64,000 nt of DNA from Batillaria attramentaria (lineage: Eukaryota; Mollusca; Gastropoda; Batillariidae). The stretch lies in assembly GCA_018292915.2 (NCBI GenBank), contig JACVVK020000377.1, forward strand, positions 517,501 through 581,500. The letters are read 5' to 3'. Both the position numbers and the translations under genes were made by a program. Shown here in pieces: positions 11,089 to 32,484 of the stretch. The notes under the pieces are model-generated. The model was given only the letters and a program-made list of their open reading frames with translations. It ran no database searches and was not told the DNA's origin. The number at the start of each line of letters is the position of its first letter. Position 1 is the stretch's first letter.

Positions 11089-12385
11089 ACTCAAGCCAAA
11101 CAGGTAAGCAACCCTGCGTTGAAATACACAACAATTCTTAATAACCCATAAATCATAATCAAACTCATAAAAATCAATTCATTTGTAGTTGGTGTCAGCA
11201 TTTAGAGTCCCGCCTTTGACGTACTGAGTATCACCAACTGCCAGACTGTCAAGTCACAGCACCGGCCGTACTTCATTATACATTCCACAAAAATGGGACT
11301 GATTTACGGTGTTTTATTTCTTCAAAAAAAGTTTGGATCTTAAAGGGCGCTACTAGCCCCCCAAAACAACAACAACAACAACAACTGCAGCCCAATTTTG
11401 CGGCTTTATCATTCATGAAAAAGAGATCCTTGTCTGTCACATTCACACACAGTCACTTCCGCCGTGTTTACAACTGTCAGTAATGGGTATAACCTCCCTT
11501 GATCTGAATCACTTCCCAGCACCTCCTAGGCACACTCAACCCTGTACCATCGGGCTTCTACCACTACGCTTATCCTCTGCAGGTCACAGAACATAATTCA
11601 AATGAGGCAGGACCCTCACTATTAAAATGAATTTTGCCCCTTTCCCTGTTTTTTGTTTTTTTTTGTTTTGAGTTGCTAAAGGAGCATTTGACCCCACATT
11701 TTGGGTTTTGGTGAAAAGAGGGATGTCTGTTGTGCAGAAAAATGGGAATGGTGACTTGAGGGGTGACCTATTTCTGGCCATATCGGTCGGCGTGTGCCAG
11801 AGCATGGATAGGTGAGTGCACTGGTTTGTTTACGGGGTGGGGAAGGACGCCACGCCGGCAGAGTATGAAAATTACGGTTTCCAGGCTTCATTTTTGGCAT
11901 GCAGCTTGCGGACATGTGTTGCTTCTGGAAACCATTGTGGGTTTTGGTTTGCAAAATTTTTTGAACGACCTGTGCTGCCTGACATTTGTAGGAGCCAAAG
12001 AGCAGCAAAAAAAAAAAAATGTATTCTGTGACCTGCGGCACTGACCCGAAATCGGCTAGCCGAGACTCGCGCCGAGACAAGTGATACCTAAGAAGGCAAA
12101 AACAAAAATACTCGATGACAAGGAAAGTGAACGGTTCTGAACAACTTTGCGGTCAACGTGGTATTTCACAGTGTGCACAGAAGCGGTGAGTTCTGTCGCA
12201 TTCACCAGCACAGTACATTTTCAGCCTGATTAGAGATTAGAGATTATTGCCTGCGTGATTTGTCTCCCTTGCCGAAACAAGCACGCATTTTTCTTGGCGG
12301 AGCACAAAGTTGCCACGCAAAAATACATGCATGCTGCGGTTCTGTGTATGGACGGGGGACAAACCATTTATCATTCCTACCCGTC

Positions 12386-12456
<71 letters not shown>

Positions 12457-12478
12457 TACTTCAGCGAGCCTGGTTCAC
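10474..12478. other. Region downstream of thymidine phosphorylase; no gene recognised
   Basis: Contains a C-run (about 10706-10726), (GT)n tracts at 11020-11085 and 12388-12455, and a short (CAA)n. The 3' UTR of the minus-strand thymidine phosphorylase gene must start at 12478. A minus-strand AATAAA lies near 11313-11318 but is far from the stop, so it is weak evidence for the poly(A) site. Confidence 0.5.
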
Positions 12479-21688
<9,210 letters not shown>

Positions 21689-22160
21689 GGCGGTAGGTTG
21701 AGGTTCGAGCCTTCGATGGCGGATTCACGTGGGAGAGATAATCGTCTGGCCTAGGCGGTCACCTGTATGTATATGGAAACACCCTGTCAAAGGAGATCAC
21801 CAGTTCTTGTGTCGATTATCTTTTGCCCGTTACTGAAATGGCCCAGTATGAAGTGACCAAAACGTACACCACCACCACCACCGCCACTACCACCACCACG
21901 TCTACCCCCTCCCCCTCACAGCTTGTAAGGAAAACAAGTGTAAAAGTGAGTCACATTCATGACCGTTTTAAAGAAAACGCACATGCTCAGATTCGGAGGT
22001 GTTTTCGCTTACGCCTCGTCAGTGTCTCAGTTTTCAATTCGACAAATGTCGGAAAAGGATCTCAATGCAGCGTTGCAAATATGGACACTAACCTTACGTG
22101 CAAAGCACGTTCTTAGTAAAACCGTTTGCTAGTCAAACCGCAACCACCAGAGAAAACGTT
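21689..22160. other. Region upstream of thymidine phosphorylase
   Basis: Expected to hold the minus-strand promoter and 5' UTR. A short (CCA)n lies near 21870-21900. No TATA box or upstream exon could be assigned. Confidence 0.35.
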
Positions 22161-22166
22161 TAACAG

Positions 22167-22612
22167 CTTACAGACCGGTAATAGCTTCCGGTCTGTAATA
22201 GCTTCCGGGTCATGTAGTAACCTAATTATAGTAGAAAATCTTTGCCCCTTTTAAAATTTGTGTGCAGAGTAAAAAAAAAAAAAAAATGGCAATCTGGTGC
22301 TTTTTGTTGGCTTTGTAAACAAGTTTCATGCCAGGTAATAGTGAAATTAGGGGAAAATGAGCCTGGCTTGTGGGCTGTTTGTATTCATGCGCGGCTGGCA
22401 CAAGAGCCAGCAGAGGACCGTGGAATGAGGGGGTATGTGGTTGCGTCAACAAAAAAACGGAATATTGGAATTTGTTGAAATTTACTTTACACATAAATCT
22501 ATGGCTGCCTGATTTTTGTGATTTTTTGGTGATTTTTAAAGCATTTCTAGGGTGTCATCTGCAACCTTTTGTGTAAGAGGAATATATAGCGTTTTCCTCC
22601 AAGTTTGCATCT
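22167..22612 (+). repeat. About 430-bp interspersed repeat (family R), copy 1
   Basis: Matches 63447-63884 in inverted orientation over its whole length, e.g. GCTTCCGGGTCATGTAGT near 22192 and AGAGGAATATATAGCGTTTT near 22577. No gene. Confidence 0.65.
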
Positions 22613-22869
22613 CTGGTACATAGCCCAGACAAGTCGACTTACAGGACCTCGGTACAATTTTGGCTTGCATCAGTGGATAGAGCGTTAATTTTCGCATTCA
22701 GTGACGTGATTATTGACCGGTCTACACATGGTCTCGATTTTCAATGATATTAGTTTTTGGCGACCAAAAGTGGGTCAGTTAGCTGTTTCGTTTTCGGCCT
22801 TCTTATGTACAGCCAGTAAAGAAAGTTGTCATCCATAGCGGCTTTCCCCCTTTGATCTCTCCTGTGAAA

Positions 22870-23500
22870 TAAGTGTCCGCATTGTACTAATGCTGGATAA
22901 ACCATGTGACACAGAGCACGACATCACATGACAAGCAGGCATGGTTCCCTGCCAGAAGGTTCGTTCTTACAGACAGAAAGACCGGAGATACACCCGTTCT
23001 GGCAGAGAACCCTCGATGAACATGTATTACTACTCTTCGGGCGAAACTCGCTCCCTGTGACAACACGATCAAAACGAAACATTTTGACTCTGCAAATCGG
23101 TGTTTCCGACTTCATAAACTCGTCGATCAACTACAAAATGACAGTAGCCTGTACCCAACAAGCACTGCTTACTCAAATCACGGACAGTTTTAACGAACAC
23201 TTACTAAAAACCGTTCTCAAAAAGTTCACTCGAACGCGTCTGGCGCCTCACCGATTACATGAATGCACTGACTTGACTGACCGCAAGCCAAACGCAAATA
23301 CCGCTTGTCGAGTTCAAGACGACAGCAGACTTTACCTAACAAGTACTGCGTACTCAAATCAAAGACAGTTTCAACGCGATCAAAACAAACACCTGCGACA
23401 CAAAGCTGAATCACTGCAGTCGTCTGCTGCCGTTGCGGTGAATGGAAGCGGGTTCCTTGCCTTGATCTCCGATCGTTACGTGATCATGTGGACAGACTGA
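22870..23500. repeat. Repeat region with internal duplication; relative at about 28090-28270
   Basis: TACTCAAATCA-containing units near 23165 and 23350 are diverged duplicates. Sequence around 23310-23385 matches 28140-28240 in inverted orientation. The 190-codon open frame here has no recognisable motif and follows the repeat, so no gene is called. Confidence 0.5.
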
Positions 23501-23732
23501 GCTGTGTATGTATCGATTTGGAATCAGTTCACCTCGCAATGTACATTTCCTTCCAAGCTTTACCGTGTTTGTCTGTCTTCAGTCGAAGTTTAGAACTTGT
23601 GCTTTTGTTTGAGTTTGTGTTTATGAGTGAACTGACATAAAAAGGCGCACTTTATTCTGTCGCGTTATGATCTCCCGACGCTTAATCGTATCCCGTGCGT
23701 CTGCTATGTGCAGCTTTCGGCTTTCAGCTTTT

Positions 23733-23853
23733 AAACAAATAAAAGCGACATAAAAGGGACAGAAACCACTTAACTTTCACAAAGGACGGCACGGGTCAAA
23801 GTGAAGTGAAAGTTAAGTGGTTTCTGTCCTTTTTATGTCGCTTTTATTTGTTT
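23733..23853. repeat. Inverted repeat: 48-bp arms (one mismatch), 25-bp spacer
   Basis: 23733-23780 pairs with 23806-23853. Outer sequence AAACAAATAAAAGCGACAT, inner end AACTTTCAC. Could form a long hairpin; may be a small foldback element. Confidence 0.8.
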
Positions 23854-23940
23854 AACTTGTAACCACTTCGCAGTTATTACCGTTTCCTTTTCTATTTCAG
23901 CTTTTAGTAGAAAGAAACACGTTCAAAATACACCATAAAT

Positions 23941-24600
23941 TGCCCCCCCCCCCCCCCAAAAAAAAAAGAAAAAAAAAAAAAGGAAGAAAAAAATAAAAAA
24001 AAGAAGAAGAAAAGGATGATATTTTGATCGAAGACGAGACGCAGTCAACCGTTCTGTAAAGCTCAAGGCTGATTTTCGGCTTGGATCAAAATACTCGTCG
24101 GTAAACAGCTTGATGGGGAATAACAGCAAAATACCCCAGCTGTGCATGTGCCGAGAACTCAGAGATGATGGACGGCGATGGACGGCGATGTGCTGAGCAT
24201 GCAGTCGCTACACACTAGGACGAGAGTGCATGTGTGTGCAGCTCAAAGCCAGTACACAAAGTCCTTGTCAACGCGACCTGCCCGAGCTGAGCTGTTTATG
24301 CCGTAACCAAAGCCGCAAACACTGCAGGGCACCATGCCGGGCTCTTCCCATCCACGGCCATTTGGCGACAGACCTGAGTGGTCTGTGTGGTTGGTTGGTT
24401 GGTTGGCTGGTCAGTTGAGGGTTAAACGTCATTTATTTTCTCACCTTGTGCGGTGATCGTAGGACAAGACCACGAGAAAGAAGCCAGCACTTTTTTTTTT
24501 TAATAGTTTTTTTTTTTTTTTTTTTTTTTACGTTGAGACACGCACTGAGCAGGTAATGTCAATGAGGGAATTTTTACCTGCGGAAGTGCCAGGTGCACTG
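23941..24600. other. Low-complexity and unassigned sequence
   Basis: A C-run then A-rich sequence at 23943-24015, a GACGGCGATG duplication at 24171-24190, GGTTGGTTGG near 24391, and T-runs near 24488-24530. No gene recognised. Confidence 0.5.
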
Positions 24601-24602
24601 TA

Positions 24603-24668
24603 TACATACATACATACATACATACATACATACATACATACATACATACATACGTACGTACGTACGTA

Positions 24669-24729
<61 letters not shown>

Positions 24730-24745
24730 CACACACGTACGTACG

Positions 24746-24829
<84 letters not shown>

Positions 24830-24843
24830 TACATACATACACT
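24603..24843. repeat. Compound microsatellite (CATA)n-(CGTA)n-(CA)n
   Basis: Alternating blocks of CATA, CGTA and CA, then a repeat of the same order to 24843. The long open frames across it are artefacts. Confidence 0.9.
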
Positions 24844-25390
24844 GTTATTTAGAGGATTAATGTCAGTGGGTCCGGAAAAATGTTCATAACGCTATTTGTT
24901 TGTCTGTTTGCCTGTTCAGTTGTCTGGCTGGCTGTTTTTTTTTTTTTTTTAACAAACTGATTTCGTACCGCGCACGAGTATCGCACGTTTTTATTTCTTT
25001 TTCAGTTTTGGTGCTGTATGCAACAATCAGACAAGATTAACGGTTCCTTGGCGGCTGTTGCTGCAGCAAACACGAGCGTAATCAAAGTGCAACACTCCCA
25101 CTAAGCCAAAGTTAAATCAATGCAGACATGAATTAATTATGATTCTTTTCTAGTGAGGCCAATGGTTCACAATCCCAAACCTATTGAGTTAAAGAAAAGA
25201 GGCAGTATATACGCTTATCTGATCATCAAAAGAACAGAGGATAACCAATTAGAAATAAACAATCAAATAAAAAACCCAAATAAAAAAAATAACATGGAAC
25301 TCACCAAGTATATATCCAGCAGTAGGCGGTGAAGTTTCCGAATGGCGGGCGCCGCTGCAGCAACTGTCAGCACTACGACAAAGCCCTTTC

Positions 25391-26060
<670 letters not shown>

Positions 26061-26316
26061 CAGAGTGTCGCCCTTTGTATTATAGATATAGAGTTGCACG
26101 CAGCAGTGAATCAATCGAAGGCTGTGCACGGCATGTTTCACACCTGCACCGGGACGACTGAGCAGGAAGCAATGCATACGAAGCAACTGAGGGTCACTGT
26201 GACATTTTCCTGAGGTTAGCTGGACCTCTTCTTCACCAAACGCCGGCGAATTTTGTTTTGTTTTGGTAAAACGAATGAATGGCCTCTCGCCACCAGTATC
26301 TCTCTATATAAATGAA

Positions 26317-26319
<3 letters not shown>

Positions 26320-26391
<72 letters not shown>

Positions 26392-26400
26392 TGCGTGCGT
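26320..26400. repeat. (GT)n microsatellite
   Basis: About 66 bp of GT followed by GCGTGC variants. Confidence 0.9.
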
Positions 26401-26930
26401 GCTGTAAATGTCTGCTAAAAAAAAACAAAAAAAACAAAAAAAAACCCACCTAATGCAGATTTAAAAATTTAGTATCATAGTTTATCCAGTTTTGCGCATA
26501 TTTACCACTGAGTATCTAGTTTTGCGCATTGTTAATTTTAGATCCATTTTCTAGGCTACAGTGTGCAGCATTTTTTTTTTATACTCAGTTCAGAGCATTG
26601 GTGACGTTGTCAGTGTGAAAGGGACAAGCAGTTCCTGAATCTTTAATAGGTCATGTTCTGTACAACCACAGACTCTAGATCCGCTGTACTATATACCCTA
26701 ACGTCTTTCACTCAAAGGGCAGCAACCCTTGCTCCAAACCTTTGCTGCAAGCAGGGGTTATGCCGCCTGCTGCTGTGTAATCACAAAATCCATTGTATTT
26801 TGCAGTGCTGTGGACGATTTTTGTCTTGTTATAGCAGTCGCTTTAAAAATGTCGAGAATGATGCGACTTATACAAGCGAAAGGTCGAAATCCGTTGAAAC
26901 AAAACCAACAAAAACAAACTAGAGGAGCAA
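26401..26930. other. Unassigned non-coding stretch
   Basis: A-rich run near 26418-26445, a T-run near 26571, and no motif-bearing open frame or RNA structure recognised. Confidence 0.4.
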
Positions 26931-27790
26931 AGCCTCCTTGGCTCACTTGTGAGATGGGTCAAGGTCATTCAAAGGAGTATGTTTGTAAAACTCTTATCAC
27001 TATCTATCCTGAAGTAAGGTGTCTCTTGTGTTCATAGTTCCTAAGAAAACGGACAATTGGCAATATAACAGTTTTCCCAGGACAGCTTGTATGACCTTGA
27101 CCTTGGGGCAAGTTCATTCGAATGAGATCTGTAAGAGCTTATCAATGACTATCATTATGCCAAGTTTGATGGCTCTAGTTTTGTAGTTTCTGTACAAATG
27201 GTAATGTAAAATTTCACACCAGACAGCTGTAATGACCTTGACCTTGAGTCAAGGTCATCCAAAAGGGTATGTCTGCATAAGTCTCATTTCTGTCTATCGT
27301 TGTGCCTTGTTTGGTGCCTCTCAGTGCTGTTTGTTGTTTCCAAGAAAATGCTAACATTAAAGTTTCCGCAAAACATCTTGAACGGCCTTGGCCTTGACTC
27401 AAGAAGATTGAATACAAGTATGCCAGTACAGGTTTTGTCAATGTCTATCTGAGAAAATGGCAAATTTAAATTTCCAATGAGACAGCTTTAATGGTATGTG
27501 TTGGGAGGTCCTACTGCTGTCTATCAGCAAGCCAGGTTTGGTGCTTCTGCTTTTTATTGTTTCTGAGAAAATGCCAATGTTAAGGTTTTGGAAGCTTTTC
27601 TGCAAACAGCTTGTTTGGCCTTGACCTTGACTCAAAGTCACTGAATACAGGCATGTCTGTAAAGGTGTTGTCAATGTCTATAATCATGCAAAGTTTGATG
27701 TCTCTGACTTATCTAGATTCTGAGAAAATGCCAATGCAAGATTTCCAAACAGACAGCTTTAGTGACCTTGACCCGCAGCTCTGTTCAAGT
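26931..27790 (-). repeat. Inverted relative of the TCAAGGTCA-rich array
   Basis: Carries the reverse complement of the 8682-9650 landmarks, e.g. GAGAAAATGCCAATGTTAAG near 27563 and TGACCTTGAGTCAAGGTCA at 27239-27257. Units are about 130-160 bp and diverged. Confidence 0.7.
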
Positions 27791-28089
27791 TCTGTGAGCA
27801 TGACAGCGTGATCTATTCGTTGTTTTTTTTTTTTTTTTTCCCCCTGCCGGCGAGTCTTGCATCTTCCTACCTCGGTTCCTCGCGGAATATGAAGATTCGT
27901 GAGAGTTGCTTCTAATATTTTGAGTACATAAACAACTGTGTCCTTCCACCAACAGCTACATTTTATATAAGCTCAAACCCCCCCAAAAACGCAAGTTTTA
28001 AAATTCGACTGAAGACACAAACAAACCTGCTAACACTTTGAAGGAAATAGAAATTTGCAAAGTCAATGCGAAACCGAAACAGACACAGC

Positions 28090-28282
28090 TCTGTATATTC
28101 ACGTTCTGCGAGCATGACAGCGTGATCTAGCCAGGTTTTCTAGCCGCGTTCAAACTGTCTTTGACTTGAGTACGCAGCGGTTTTTAGGCCAAAGTCTGCT
28201 GTCGTTTTGAACTTCAACAGCGCTGTTTATGCCCAGCTTGCCACAGTCAGCCTAACTGACCCGCTGAGCACATTTTCTCCAA
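28090..28282 (-). repeat. Copy of the 22.9-23.5 kb repeat, inverted
   Basis: AACTGTCTTTGACTTGAGTA and AGTCTGCTGTCGTTTTGAAC match the reverse complement of 23320-23385. Confidence 0.55.
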
Positions 28283-28582
28283 ATGCAAATGACTAGCGTA
28301 CATGTGCACCCCCTAAAGGGCAAACTATTTCTGGTAACGCCATCGCGACCCATGAACAACGAGGGCATGCTGCTGCAAACAAATGAGTGTGCAAGAGCCG
28401 TGCGCGTGCACTGGCATAAAGTTTCAAGTCACGCGGGGACTGGGACTAAGCTGCCTTTTCCAGTGACGGTGTGCCGCAGCGGCGACCACGTTCACAGTTC
28501 CAGTCCAACTGTTGTTCAACTGGGTCACCGGCTGTGGTCAACTGAGTTTCCAAGCTTCAGGTAAGTACACGCTGTCTATATA

Positions 28583-29084
28583 GGCCCCCGTAGTGTAGTG
28601 GTTAGCACTTCGGATCATGGACCGGGAGACCCGGGTTCGAATCCCAGCCGAGGCAACCGGGATTTTTCCTACCTAGGTCGGCTCCTACCCAGAGCGGGTG
28701 TGCTATGGGCCCAATGGGGAGGCTGTTGCCACACAGCCAAGCTTCACCCACTTCACGGGTGCGACTTTGGGGGTGCTTCCCTTTGTATGACACGTCTTAT
28801 GATGTGGATGATTACACGGCCGGCAACGCATTTGCCGTAGTTCCCGGGCCTGGTTAATGCCGGGATATTTATGACAGGAAGCGTGGAATGCGGCCCTGTC
28901 CCGCAGTCCCAAACCACACGGACCTCCATAGCATCATCTTACTATCATCCTCATCTCCATCATCATGCATAATAAAAATTGCCCCAACTTCCGAGTCTTC
29001 CGTGTATTCCACCCATGACTTGGGAGGAACACCACTGGAGCTGGCAGAGAGTTGGGGCAGCAAAAAAAAAAAAAAAAAAAAAAA
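28583..29084 (+). mobile_element. tRNA-derived SINE, family B, near full length
   Basis: The head starts near GGCCCCCGTAGTGTAGTGG with an A box TAGTGTAGTGGTTAGCACTT and a B box GGGTTCGAATCCC. A long body follows (GGGCCCAATGGGGAGGCTG, CCGGGCCTGGTTAATGCCGG, CCAACT...GAGTTGGGG), then a 20+ A tail at about 29062-29084. About 500 bp. Best-preserved family B copy in the window. Confidence 0.88.
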
Positions 29085-29319
29085 TGTTGATAGTAATTCA
29101 CAGTACATGCACTTCATGACGATGGTTTGGATCTTCGACATAACCTTCACCCTACATCAGTCGTGGGTGCACCTACTCCCGCTCTTTCAGTCACTGATTC
29201 AAACGTCAGTTAATCAGTTTTCCTGCTGGACACAAGCAACTTCACGACTTTGTCAGGAAGAGTACTGGAGAGATGCTCGATCGTCAGATATTGTGTGATT
29301 CTGATTGTAAACAAACAAG

Positions 29320-29489
29320 GGTGGGTGGGTGTTTGGGGGTTTAACGTCCTTTTTCCACCACACAGGGTGATATCAAAGACGGCGCAACGACGAAAAAGCC
29401 AGCACAAATATTTGGCCCCAGCCGGGATCGAACTCACGACCCGAGCATTAGAAGTCCAACGCTCTACCATTCGACTACCCCGGCTCCCC
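29320..29489 (-). mobile_element. tRNA-derived SINE, family A, with perfect 13-bp target duplication
   Basis: Minus strand: GGGGAGCCGGGGTAGTCGAA head, B box GAGTTCGATCCC, body CCAAATATTTGTGCTGGC, then CACC-rich 3' end. GTAAACAAACAAG at 29307-29319 is repeated at 29490-29502. This duplication and the 170-bp length define the family boundaries. Confidence 0.9.
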
Positions 29490-29544
29490 GTAAACAAACA
29501 AGTAAACACAAACAATTAAAAAGACTGAAACAAGTAGTAAAGTG

Positions 29545-29725
29545 CGACCCAGGCAGTGACGACGCTGGCAGCGAGACCGACGGGGCATTGTAGTACACGA
29601 GTCTGCTCGTGAATTTTACTCGATTTAGCCAGGAAAACCCCTACCAAATGCCTGCCCACAGGGAATTCGAACCTTAGCCTCAGAATACGTAGCGGATGTC
29701 TAAACCACAACTGAGGCCAATTTGA
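29545..29725 (-). mobile_element. tRNA-derived SINE, family D (minus)
   Basis: Minus strand: B-box-like GGTTCGAATTCC, then GTGGGCAGGCATTTGGTAGG, then the motif ending CACGAGCAGACTCGTG. A second, better copy is at 30150-30320. Confidence 0.6.
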
Positions 29726-30149
29726 AGCCCATGCCAAGGGCTGATGTAAGCGATACGTTCCCTCCCTCAAACGCCGTGTTACAGCCAAACTTGCATGAGA
29801 CGATTACATAAGGGACTGGGGCTGTGAAATCGGCCGTCCCGTCTTAGACAGGTGGTCGGTTTTTACAGGGTATGGTATGGGATGGTAGATATGGTAGACT
29901 AGGGTTAGGTATGGTAGACTTCTCCTCGGCGCACATATCCATCTCTGCTGAAATGCTCACGGCGCCGCAGGGCTGGAGGACGAAGCAGTGAAAGCCTGCT
30001 GCCGCTAAGCGCTACTTTATGTGCAAACCTCCACCCTGCTATTCACTCTGGTGCGTGCGACAGTATTTCTGTTTACCACGACACCGGCCACAGCCTACTC
30101 TTCTTCGAAAGATGAACGTGGGATTTTTAGCGTGCACACTTGATGTATG

Positions 30150-30320
30150 TGCGTGCGTGTGTACACGAAGGCGAGACAGGCACCGTAAACGAGTCTGCAC
30201 ACGGGTTTGACTCGATGTGGTAAGGAAAAATCTCACCATATTCCTGCCCACCGGGGACTCGAACCAGGCAGCTCAGGATCCGAAGTCGGATGCCTTACCA
30301 CTAGACCAAATCCCCTGTGC
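30150..30320 (-). mobile_element. tRNA-derived SINE, family D (minus)
   Basis: Minus strand head GGGGATTTGGTCTAGTGGTA (A box), B box TGGTTCGAGTCCCC, then GGTGGGCAGGAATATGGTGA and GTGCAGACTCGTTTACGGTG. No terminal CCA and a non-tRNA tail, so a SINE rather than a tRNA gene. Confidence 0.7.
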
Positions 30321-30529
30321 CTAGGGTGCCTACATTTTCACACTGACATCCCACATGTGATTATTATTTTGGTTTTGTTTTTTCCTTAAGTTAATGTACG
30401 TGCCAAACCAATTTTGTGTTGCTTTTGTTGGCTCAGAATCGTAATTTTTCATTTTTATTTTGTTTCGAGCTGTGAGTCCAAAGACGATTTTCTATTTTAT
30501 ATCTGTTATTGAATGGACGCTAAAGTAGT

Positions 30530-31105
30530 TTTTTTTTTTTTGTTTTTTTTGCTGGCCCCAACTCTTTGCCAGCTTCAGTGGTGTTCCTCCCAGGTCATGG
30601 GTGGAACCCACGGAGGACTCGGAAGCTGGGACAATTTTTTTTTATTATGCATGAGGATGGAGATGAGGATGATAGTAAGATGATGCTATGGAGGTCCGTG
30701 TGGTTTGGGACTGCGGGACAGGGCCGCATTCCACGCTTCCTGTCATGAATATCCCGGCATTAGCCAGGCCCGAGAACTACTTCACCTGCGGTGCCGGCCG
30801 TGTAATCATCCACATCATAAGACGTGTCATACCAAAGGAAGCACCCCCAAAGTCGCACACCGTGAAGTGGGTGAAGCTCGGCTGTGTGGCAACAGCCTCC
30901 ATATTGGGCCCATAGCTCACCCGCTCTGGGTAGGAGCCGACCTAGGTATGAAAAATCCCGCTTGCTTCGGCTGGTATTCGAGTGGGTGTGGGTGTTTGGG
31001 GGTTTAACGTCCTTTTCCACCACATAGCACCCTATAGGCTGGTATTCGAACCCGGGTCTCCCGGTCCATGATCCGAAGTGCTAACCACTACACTACGGGG
31101 GCCGG
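30530..31105 (-). mobile_element. tRNA-derived SINE, family B (minus), carrying a nested family A fragment
   Basis: T-run at 30530-30550 (the A tail), body as in the 28583 copy, B box on the minus strand near 31050. Interrupted at 30982-31036 by a family A fragment flanked by a 13-bp duplication. Confidence 0.85.
30982..31036 (-). mobile_element. 5'-truncated SINE family A nested in family B
   Basis: 55 bp of the family A 3' end (GTGTTTGGGGGTTTAACGTC). GGCTGGTATTCGA at 30969-30981 recurs at 31037-31049 as a perfect target duplication, so family A moved after family B was in place. Confidence 0.88.
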
Positions 31106-31109
31106 TACG

Positions 31110-31800
31110 ATTTCTATTTATACCTGTTATTGGATGGACGCTAAAAAGTCGTTTTGAATTGAATTGAATCGGACAAATCTGACACTCGATACAAGTTCCT
31201 GCTTTTAAACAGCACAGATTCGCCGTGCTTCTTTCTAGTGATGGAAGGCAAAAAGAACTCGAGAGGCGCAAGACTGAAGCAGAAATTTAATCGTTTCCAC
31301 AACCTGCACGCACACTGAATACATAATTATTCACTGAGTCGCACGCGGCGCGCCAGTGTCCAAGTATTCAAAATAAAGTGTTATCCGCAGCCAGAGAGAC
31401 GATACAAATTCCAAAACATATAACACAGCCCTACGACTTTCAATCATGTATATGCGCAGCTGTTGTGACACTGGTGCCCCCCCCCCCCCCGCCTCACTCC
31501 CCGTATCATGCTCTGGTTATTAACGGTTTTCATTTTCGCGGTGTAGCGGTATATACGTATAGAGCCAGAGGCTTACACAGCTGCACAGAAACTGCACTGT
31601 TTTTATTTACGTTTGAAATGATTTTTCTTCACGAAATGATTTCTGCAGCAATGCTTAGATTTCATTTTTGTTGTTGTTGTTGAAAGATCTCCCTTTTAGA
31701 CCTCAGCAGCAATGCCTAGATTTTTTTCCCCAATCATCTCATTTCTAGACTTCAGCAGCAAAGCAGTTTTTTCGATCTCATTTCTAGATTTTTAGCCGCA
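31110..31800. other. Unassigned sequence upstream of the sulfotransferase remnant
   Basis: C-run near 31477-31492 and four diverged copies of a TTTCTAGATTT..AGCAGCAA-like phrase between 31640 and 31800. It might contain the promoter of the decayed sulfotransferase gene, but no element could be identified. Confidence 0.35.
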
Positions 31801-32484
31801 ATGTCTACCGAAGGTGAAGGTAGCGTGACCTTTGCGCTGGACTACCGGAGGATGCATGGCGCGTTGCATGACGGGATTATGATACCTTACTAACGACGAG
31901 CCGGTCGCCGAGCATCTAGCCAAGGTCAAGGACATGGAGATCAGAGATGATGACGTCCTTGTTTGTGTTTTCATCAAGTCAGGTGTGTTTGTGTGGATGT
32001 AAGTGTGTGTGGGGGGGGGGGGGAGTATTCGGATTCGAACCGGAGCTGTGCGGTTAGGATACGAAGAGAGAGAGAGAGACAATGACAATGACAATGACAA
32101 TCCTTTATTTTACAACGGTAGAAGATTTGGCCAAAGGGCCAGTTTACAACCTTGCCGTTGCTAGACTACAGTATAAGACTAAAAGCTTAGGAGTATACAC
32201 ATTACAGACACTTAAAATGAAATACAAGAAGGCGGAGAATAAGCATGATAGCTAAAATAGATGGCAGGGATAACCAAGAAACAGAAATGATTAAAGTTAA
32301 TGCAAACTAACATGATTATGTAAATATGTACATGTTGGGTGTTAGTAAATGATTACGGTAATAATGATTAGTGAAGACTGGTTTCTAAGTACGTGTGGAC
32401 GAAGCTGGCTTTCCAGCTCTATTGAACTGAACGAAGGAAAGTTAAAAAGCCGTTTCTTAAAGGTATAAAGTGAAGGCGATGATC

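Noticed and set aside
22928..23500. 190-codon open frame
   Set aside because: It runs across internally duplicated repeat sequence and shows no motif, signal peptide or splice context.
24500..24852. Long open frames of repeated Cys-Val or Thr-His across CA/GT tracts (also 8503-8779, 57276-57713, 60230-61223, 61690-62211)
   Set aside because: They are translations of dinucleotide microsatellites, open on both strands, with no start context or flanking exon.
28283..28564. Possible first exon of the sulfotransferase (ends in a CAG|GTAAGT donor)
   Set aside because: The exon at 31801-31982 fits better: it carries DDDVLVCVFIKSG and joins in phase to THWM at 38841. The earlier frame overlaps a repeat seen at 23.3 kb.
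28598..28912. Open frames within SINE family B (also 19769-20200, 30688-31023, 51635-51983)
   Set aside because: The same peptides recur wherever the SINE occurs and shift frame between copies; no independent coding evidence.
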